The notes beneath the pieces are model-generated. The model made no database searches. It saw nothing but the letters and a program-made list of their open reading frames with translations, and was not told the DNA's origin. A program made the translations under genes and the position numbers. A stretch of 5,033 nt of DNA from DATKDU01 sp035512595 (lineage in GTDB: Bacteria; Planctomycetota; Planctomycetia; Pirellulales; Pirellulaceae): positions 1 through 5,033 of the forward strand of contig DATKDU010000020.1 in assembly GCA_035512595.1 (NCBI GenBank), written 5' to 3'. Below, piece after piece: positions 1 through 3,397 of this stretch. Every line of letters begins with the position of its first letter. The first letter of the stretch is position 1.

Positions 1-70
1 CCTGGACCACCGCCCGCAACTCAGGCGGCAAGGCGGCCAACTGCTCCGGCGTGATCGGCGGCGACGACAT
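1..70 (-). CDS. IS66-type transposase, N-terminal fragment (runs off window)
   Basis: An ATG at 70-68 on the minus strand opens a frame with no stop to the window edge: 23 residues beginning MSSPPITPEQLAALPPELR. A short leader with a PPITPEQLAALPPE-type stretch, followed by the start of a helical region, is what I recall at the N-terminus of planctomycete IS66 transposases. In those proteins a coiled coil, a zinc-finger-like segment and the DDE catalytic domain follow; all of that would lie outside this window. There is no strong ribosome binding site: a GAGGA sits about 20 bases upstream, too far to be convincing. The call rests on a very short peptide plus the IS-like end 69 bp upstream. 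Confidence 0.5.
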   Translation of the reverse strand, partial: MSSPPITPEQLAALPPELRAVVQ

Positions 71-139
71 GCCCAAGGTGTCGCCGATTTTCCTCGCTGC
101 GCGAAGACCAATTTTTTACGCCAGGGTGTGAACGGTTAC
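1..139 (-). mobile_element. Terminal part of an IS66-like insertion sequence
   Basis: Read on the minus strand, a DNA end beginning GTAACCGTTCACACCCTGG at 139 leads after about 70 bp to a transposase-like start codon at 70. Ends beginning GTAA and 8-bp target duplications are typical of the IS66 family (family knowledge). The boundary is set at 139 because a minus-strand reading frame from the right runs into a stop made by these first bases, as expected for an insertion. The adjacent 8 bp GCGGCCCA (140-147) would be one copy of the target duplication. The other IS end is outside the window, so neither the terminal inverted repeat nor the duplication can be confirmed. Confidence 0.5.
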
Positions 140-231
140 GCGGCCCAGTCGTTCATCTCGATCGCGAGTTCCAGCCTGACGAACCAGGCGGATGGCCAGT
201 TGTCGGCGGCGGAATCAATCTCGGATGTCAT
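136..231 (-). pseudogene. Small gene cut by the IS, N-terminal 31 codons
   Basis: Minus-strand ATG at 231-229 is preceded by GGGAG (244-240) with an 8-base spacer, a good ribosome binding site. The frame encodes MTSEIDSAADNWPSAWFVRL and continues through ELAIEMNDWAA, then stops at TAA (138-136). The last base of the final codon and the stop are formed by the first bases of the inferred IS end, so the natural product was probably longer and its 3' part lies beyond the IS, outside the window. The tryptophan-rich start followed by an amphipathic helix resembles small proteins of about 60-80 residues that I recall near planctomycete integrative genes; their function is unknown. It is the last visible member of the minus-strand series, 154 bp after the preceding gene. 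It could still be a real 31-residue product. Confidence 0.45.
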
Positions 232-327
232 CAGGTAGTCTCCCGTGGGTGGGGGTCTACCTGCTGGCGGCTTTTTCGGGGCGATTCGTCAGCCTGAGAG
301 GCCGTAAGTCGTTGACTGGCTTAGGGG

Positions 328-356
328 AAAAAATCTCGGCTTACAAAGCTGACGAG
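328..356 (-). terminator. Possible rho-independent terminator after the 202-residue gene
   Basis: On the minus strand, CTCGTCAGCTTTGTAAGCCGAG can be written as CTCG, a 3-base bulge, GCTT, loop TGT, AAGC, CGAG (356-335). One A and six Ts follow (334-328). It lies 30 bp past the TGA of the 202-residue gene, where a terminator would be expected. The stem is only 8 bp with a bulge and is not very GC-rich, so it may be weak or accidental. Confidence 0.35.
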
Positions 357-380
357 GGAAATGACGAGGAAATGACGAGG
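351..380. repeat. Tandem repeat of GACGAGG(G)AAAT, about 2.6 copies
   Basis: GACGAGGGAAAT (351-362), GACGAGGAAAT (363-373) and GACGAGG (374-380) follow each other directly. The array ends 5 bp from the stop codon of the minus-strand 202-residue gene. It could be slippage-generated sequence or a small protein-binding array; nothing here decides between them. Confidence 0.6.
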
Positions 381-385
381 TCCCG

Positions 386-994
386 TCACCCCTGTTTGAT
401 GGCGCGCAGGGCCCGGTCGAATGCCTCGTAGTCCCCGTTCGCGCGGAGATCAAACAGGCGGTTGAATGGTTTCCATTTCGGTCCGACCATGGACGACGGA
501 TACTTCACACCTTCTGCTCCTTCGTCGTTGAGCTGTCGCTGGATCTCAGACTTATTGGGCTTGATCGGGCCTTGTTCTTCCAGCTTCTCGATCGCCTTTC
601 GCACTACGGGGTCAATGGATATCCAGGCGCTGGACAGCGGCTGTCTGCCCGTCCGCTCGGCTGCCGGAGCTTCCCCCTCGAAGCAGGCCCAGATCTCGGC
701 CAGCACCTGATCCAGCACCTGCCCGTGCGTGTACTCGGCAAACGGCTTCCATCCGTTGTCGGCGTTGTACACTCGCTCAACTACGTCGGCGGCCGCTTGT
801 CTGGTCTCCCGGTTCGCGTGCTTCTGGTTCTTCAATAGGTGGGTGAGGGGTACGCTGTTGATCCCCAGCTCCTCGGCTCGCCGGGCAATGAGCCGAATGA
901 ATTGATCCGGCAGACCGGCGGGGGGAATCCACTCGCCGGGCTCGGTCGTCGCGTCGGGGCTTGGCCCGTGAACTTTCATCCTTTTCGCTTGCAT
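386..994 (-). CDS. Hypothetical protein, 202 residues, third gene of the integrase cassette
   Basis: I do not recognise this protein. It is soluble-looking, with no signal peptide or membrane segment. Residues about 28-76 are helical and charged (QFIRLIARRAEELGIN onward). Residues 80-110 contain GWKPFAEYTHGQVLDQVLAEIWACFEGE. Residues 128-157 (PVVRKAIEKLEEQGPIKPNKSEIQRQLN) could form a helix-turn-helix or winged-helix unit, and the C-terminus (173-202) is aromatic then helical. The ATG at 994 is chosen because AGGTGAG lies just upstream on the minus strand (1003-997), with AGG 6 bases from the start; a second ATG at residue 6 is possible. It begins 84 bp after the TOPRIM gene stop, in the same direction, so it is probably co-transcribed. 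A DNA-binding or accessory role in the element is inference only. Confidence 0.75.
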   Translation of the reverse strand: MQAKRMKVHGPSPDATTEPGEWIPPAGLPDQFIRLIARRAEELGINSVPLTHLLKNQKHANRETRQAAADVVERVYNADNGWKPFAEYTHGQVLDQVLAEIWACFEGEAPAAERTGRQPLSSAWISIDPVVRKAIEKLEEQGPIKPNKSEIQRQLNDEGAEGVKYPSSMVGPKWKPFNRLFDLRANGDYEAFDRALRAIKQG

Positions 995-1024
995 GTCTCA
1001 CCTGCTGATGGAGTCTATCCGACG

Positions 1025-1040
1025 ACCCGCAGCCCACGCC
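1025..1040. repeat. 16-bp direct repeat, copy 1 (partner at 1896-1911)
   Basis: ACCCGCAGCCCACGCC occurs here and, identically, at 1896-1911. On the minus strand it is GGCGTGGGCTGCGGGT. In both places the bases that follow complete the peptide RGLRVVG and a stop, using GTC GTC GGA TAG here and GTG GTG GGG TGA in the integrase. In this copy the frame is separated from the TOPRIM gene by the palindrome unit. Confidence 0.8.
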
Positions 1041-1087
1041 AGCCGCAGGCACGCGATAGGGGACGCCGGCGTCCCCTATCAGCCGCA
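1040..1087. repeat. 8-bp direct repeat CAGCCGCA bracketing the palindrome
   Basis: Copies at 1040-1047 and 1080-1087 are 40 bp apart. They enclose GGCACGC plus the palindrome. The arrangement fits a target duplication made when a roughly 32-bp palindromic element was inserted. Chance repetition of an 8-mer in GC-rich DNA is possible. The coding evidence is stronger: deleting one 40-bp unit reopens the TOPRIM frame for 8 more codons. Confidence 0.55.
1055..1080. repeat. Perfect 26-bp palindrome at the end of the TOPRIM gene
   Basis: The 13-base arm GATAGGGGACGCC is followed without a loop by its exact complement GGCGTCCCCTATC. The right end overlaps the TGA stop (1081-1079) of the minus-strand TOPRIM gene. 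The same 8-mer CAGCCGCA flanks the unit at 1040-1047 and 1080-1087. There is no T-run on either side, so it is not a classic intrinsic terminator, though it could stabilise or attenuate the transcript between two genes. I read it as an inserted palindromic element with a target duplication (see findings). Confidence 0.85.
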
Positions 1088-1882
1088 TACCCGATACGTC
1101 GTCTCTCTGCCTTTTTTGGTGCCGCGGACTATGCCTCGCCGTCGCAAATCAGCAAACATCGCCTTCAACCGCCGCGGAGACAGACTCATTGCCGCGGCAA
1201 TGTTCTGCTGAGTGGGCCGTTTCAGCCCCGCCTCCAGCACGATCAGCAAGAGCTTCTCCTGCGCCGTGAGCTGCTGCCGAAGTATCTGTTCCAGCCGCCA
1301 TCGAATCTGAAACTCAAACTGCTCATCGCGACGTTCCAGCTCGATCTCCGGCTGTGGCTTGTGCGGTGGTACTTGGCCGGCCAGCTCGCGGAGCTGCTCC
1401 GGCGTGCCGCCACGATCTAGCCAGTCGCTCACGTCACCTTTATTGGCTAGGTCCGGCAGCGACAAGACCACGACGCTCGCCGCGGCGCGGTGCAACTTCC
1501 TGGCGACGTCATACGCGTGGTCGATCCCGACCGGATCGTTGTCGGGGATGATCACGACGCGCCTCCCGCGAAAGTGCCGCGCGTACGCCGTGGACCATTT
1601 CCCTTTGCCGCCGCCGTCGGGATTGCACGTCGCGACCAAGCCCAGCAACCGCAGCCGCTCGACGTCCTTCTCGCCTTCCACAACGAACACTGGCTGGCGA
1701 GAATCCGCCGCCAGCAGCTCAGGTAGCCGGTAGAGCAACTTGGGGAGGCGCCCGCTCAGGCCCGCCCGGCCGTCAGCTCCGCGATAGGCAAAACCTTTCG
1801 GATCATATCGCACTTTGGTAAATGCCAGCCTGCCCGAGTGCGTGCGGTATTCGTAGATTGCCGCGATGCTTCGTTTCGGCAT
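1079..1882 (-). CDS. Stand-alone TOPRIM-domain primase-like protein with C-terminal winged helix
   Basis: A 267-residue protein. Residues 1-57 (AAIYEYRTHSGRLAFTKVRY, then LPKLLYRLPELL) match the lead-in usually seen before TOPRIM domains of phage and plasmid primases. The TOPRIM domain follows: VFVVEGEKD at 65-73 with the conserved glutamate E69, then VVIIPDND at 109-116 with metal-binding D114 and D116, and KGDVSDWLD at 148-156. Residues about 206-265 look like a winged helix (TQQNIAAAMSLSPRRLKAMF). The CHC2 zinc finger and the helicase or ATPase domain of full primases are absent. TOPRIM domains bind Mg2+ for phosphotransfer on nucleic acids; a role in element replication is inferred. The start is 3 bp after the integrase stop, with GGGGTGA, inside the integrase end, as ribosome binding site, so translation is probably coupled. 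The C-terminus appears shortened by a palindrome insertion. Confidence 0.85.
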   Translation of the reverse strand: MPKRSIAAIYEYRTHSGRLAFTKVRYDPKGFAYRGADGRAGLSGRLPKLLYRLPELLAADSRQPVFVVEGEKDVERLRLLGLVATCNPDGGGKGKWSTAYARHFRGRRVVIIPDNDPVGIDHAYDVARKLHRAAASVVVLSLPDLANKGDVSDWLDRGGTPEQLRELAGQVPPHKPQPEIELERRDEQFEFQIRWRLEQILRQQLTAQEKLLLIVLEAGLKRPTQQNIAAAMSLSPRRLKAMFADLRRRGIVRGTKKGRETTYRVCG

Positions 1883-1885
1883 GGT

Positions 1886-3121
1886 TCACCCCACCACCCG
1901 CAGCCCACGCCGCTCGCTCGTTGCCCGCCTGGCCGGCTGCTTCTTCCTGGCCGGCTGCTTCTTCTTAGCCGGCTGCTTGCCGTACAGCCAGTCGTGCACG
2001 TGCTGGACGACGAGCTCGATGCGCTCCTCGCTGATCCGCTCACGGTCGCGGTAACGGCCGGCCATCGACCCGTCGCAGTGCCCCATCACCTCGTCGGCTG
2101 CGATCGTGTCCACCGCCTCGTCGGCGACCTGCCGGAACGTGCGACGCAAGCCGTAAAAGCCCGTGTGCGCGATGCCGGCTGTGACCGCGGTCCGGCGGAA
2201 CTCGTCGGCGATGCCCATGTACCGCAGCCCCTGCTCCCAGGAGCGGTCGCTGTCCCGCAGGAACACGAGCTTCGCTCGCGCGGGCTCCTTTGGCTGTGGT
2301 CTGACCTTGAGCCACTGCTGGATTGCCTGCGCGGTTTCGGGCCACAGCTTGCAGCGGCGGCTGATGCCGGTTTTGGGTCTGGCGAACTTGATCCAGCCGC
2401 GCTCCAGGTCCACCGCAGACAGCGGCAACTGGCCAAGGTCGCTCGGGCCGAACGCGGCGTTGATTCCCAGGTGCAGCATCGCCTTCATCTGCACGTTGGC
2501 CGCGTCGATCAGCTTCCGGATCTGCTCGGCCGAGTAGTGCCTCGTTCCCCGCTCGCTGCGACGCTTCCGCATCGTCTGGGCGGTGGGGATCTCAAACGCC
2601 TCGCCAAACAGCACGGGCTTGGCGAGCAGGCCCTGCTTGAGGCCGTACTTGAAGATCATCCGGGTTCGCACGACGAAGGTCAGCAGAGTTTCCGTTGACC
2701 GGCAGGTCTTCGCCACGTGCTCGTGCAGCCGCTCGAACTCGTCCGGCCGCAGATCGACTACCAGTTTGTCGCGGCCAAAGAAGGCCAGCACGCGGTCGCA
2801 GTTGGCTTTGTAGTCGTTCCAGCTTAGCTCGCTGAGCGTGCCTGCGTTGACCTTGGCTCGCTTGGTCTTGAGGAAGCGATCCGACAATTCCAGCAGCGTC
2901 AATTCTTCCGCTGGCGTGAGCAGCCCATTGCCGGCCCGCAGTTCCGGCTCCAGCGCGTACCACCTGGCAGCGGCCTGCTGGCCGCTGGGATCCTCGGCCA
3001 CGCTGCCGAAATAATGGAACTGCTTCTTGACCTTCTTGCACCACTGGCCGTTCGTGTGCTCCCAGAGCGGGAACTTCGGCTTGTTCTTCTTCGGCGACGC
3101 CGAGCGGGTAGAATCAGACAT
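1886..3121 (-). CDS. Tyrosine recombinase/integrase of a planctomycete-type subfamily
   Basis: A 411-residue site-specific recombinase, which would cut and join attachment sites through a covalent tyrosine-DNA intermediate. Residues 10-40 (KKNKPKFPLWEHTNGQW, then KQFHYFGS) form the arm-type DNA-binding region I associate with planctomycete integrases. Residues about 74-175 are the core-binding SAM-like domain and 195-380 the catalytic domain. Visible catalytic positions: K250 in RPKTG, R326 in FYGLRRTF, H348 in MGHCDG and the nucleophile candidate Y357 in MAGRYRDR, 9 residues after H348 as is usual. The first catalytic arginine position holds G225 (AAFGPSDL), and the box II histidine position holds Y323. 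The C-terminal tail (380-411) is rich in lysine and arginine. GAGGTG lies 4 bases upstream of the ATG (minus 3131-3126). It leads the three-gene minus-strand series and sits at the chromosomal side, as integrases of integrative elements do. Confidence 0.92.
   Translation of the reverse strand: MSDSTRSASPKKNKPKFPLWEHTNGQWCKKVKKQFHYFGSVAEDPSGQQAAARWYALEPELRAGNGLLTPAEELTLLELSDRFLKTKRAKVNAGTLSELSWNDYKANCDRVLAFFGRDKLVVDLRPDEFERLHEHVAKTCRSTETLLTFVVRTRMIFKYGLKQGLLAKPVLFGEAFEIPTAQTMRKRRSERGTRHYSAEQIRKLIDAANVQMKAMLHLGINAAFGPSDLGQLPLSAVDLERGWIKFARPKTGISRRCKLWPETAQAIQQWLKVRPQPKEPARAKLVFLRDSDRSWEQGLRYMGIADEFRRTAVTAGIAHTGFYGLRRTFRQVADEAVDTIAADEVMGHCDGSMAGRYRDRERISEERIELVVQHVHDWLYGKQPAKKKQPARKKQPARRATSERRGLRVVG
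1896..1911. repeat. 16-bp direct repeat, copy 2 (integrase C-terminal codons)
   Basis: Identical to 1025-1040. It encodes the RGLRV part of the integrase C-terminus. The G-rich bases that follow (GGTGGGGTGA on the minus strand) also serve as the ribosome binding site of the TOPRIM gene, so this stretch has two roles. The two copies flank the TOPRIM gene, 871 bp apart. Confidence 0.8.
1928..1981. repeat. Three tandem 18-bp units coding the integrase basic tail
   Basis: Units CCTGGCCGGCTGCTTCTT at 1928-1945 and 1946-1963 are identical; a third, diverged copy occupies 1964-1981. On the coding (minus) strand each encodes a six-residue period of the type K-K-Q-P-A-R/K, giving the tail QPAKKKQPARKKQPARRA at residues 383-400. 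Because the unit is 18 bp, copy-number change by slippage would keep the frame. Confidence 0.85.
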
Positions 3122-3201
3122 GCTGCACCTCGCTTCCTGTGTCAGGTGTGGCCACCATGCCCGGCAGGTGCCAACTGCGCGGGCATACTTTCGACCCCTC
3201 T

Positions 3202-3225
3202 AGGGTGTCGGAAAGGGAGTCGGAA
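3202..3225. repeat. Tandem 12-bp direct repeat upstream of the integrase
   Basis: AGGGTGTCGGAA (3202-3213) is followed directly by AGGGAGTCGGAA (3214-3225), with one mismatch. It lies about 80-105 bp upstream of the integrase start. Directly repeated 10-12 bp motifs near an integrase gene are often arm-type or excisionase sites, but that role is inference. Confidence 0.65.
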
Positions 3226-3305
3226 GTCAAGTATTCCAGCGGAAAAACGAGAGTTTTCGGACTGTTATAGTCGGCGGCTGCATATTTGGGAAACTGCCGA
3301 AATAG

Positions 3306-3375
3306 TAACCCGAAGCGTAAGCGAGGGCAGATGCCGCGATTGGGCGAAATCTTCCCCCGCTTACGCTTCGGGTTA
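3306..3375. repeat. 70-bp inverted-repeat element (planctomycete TAACCCGAAGCG family)
   Basis: The left arm TAACCCGAAGCGTAAGCG (3306-3323) is matched perfectly by its complement CGCTTACGCTTCGGGTTA (3358-3375), with a 34-bp unrelated centre. TAGTAA occurs at both edges (3303-3308 and 3374-3379), which may include a TAG target duplication. From memory, ACCCGAAGCGTAAGCGAGG-type sequence is scattered in high copy through Pirellulales genomes and appears in predicted proteins as TRSVSEG or NPKRKRG. It looks like a non-autonomous MITE-like element. It ends 22 bp before the MmgE/PrpD start, so it would form an 18-bp stem in the 5' leader of any transcript starting upstream. Confidence 0.8.
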
Positions 3376-3397
3376 GTAAGTCGGCCGGCGCCATAAC

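Larger units (their letters stand above)
232..385. other. Intergenic region without a gene
   Basis: No start codon with a credible frame is seen on either strand between the 202-residue gene and the truncated small gene. It contains an 11-12 bp tandem repeat next to the stop of the upstream gene and a hairpin followed by a T-run on the minus strand. The ribosome binding site of the small gene is at its left end. I see no convincing promoter. Confidence 0.6.
3122..3397. other. Divergent intergenic region between integrase and MmgE/PrpD gene
   Basis: No gene is seen here. It must hold the integrase promoter (minus) and probably the MmgE/PrpD promoter (plus). A TATAGT at 3266-3271 resembles a plus-strand -10 box but has no good -35 partner. 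It contains the 12-bp tandem repeats at 3202-3225 and the inverted-repeat element at 3306-3375. If the three minus-strand genes belong to an integrated element, its integrase-side end (attachment site) should be in this stretch; no tRNA gene is visible. Confidence 0.5.

Noticed and set aside
378..387. AGGTCCCGTC here is identical to the stem arm of the first hairpin at 4691-4700
   Set aside because: No loop or second arm follows, so it is not a copy of the hairpin. The match partly comes from the local GACGAGG repeat and the stop region of the 202-residue gene.
1055..1080. Palindrome as an intrinsic terminator for the TOPRIM gene
   Set aside because: The stem is strong but no T-run follows on the minus strand and the next gene continues in the same direction. 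An inserted element explains the 8-bp repeat and the restored reading frame better.
839..1420. Long plus-strand open frame opposite the minus-strand genes
   Set aside because: It spans the end of one well-supported minus-strand gene, the palindrome and another gene. It has no recognisable domain and an Arg/Pro/Leu-rich composition typical of antisense frames in GC-rich DNA.
1838..2698. 286-codon plus-strand open frame opposite the integrase
   Set aside because: The minus strand encodes a clear tyrosine recombinase here. The plus frame has biased composition and no motif, and it is a shadow of the integrase.
3242..3272. GAAAA/TTTTC inverted repeat and TATAGT as a defined promoter or operator
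   Set aside because: The arms are only 5 bp, the -10-like box has no -35 hexamer at proper spacing and such AT-rich matches are common, so no promoter is annotated.
3122..3305. tRNA gene as the integration target next to the integrase
   Set aside because: No cloverleaf, T-loop GGTTCGAATC-like motif or CCA end could be found in the intergenic region on either strand.
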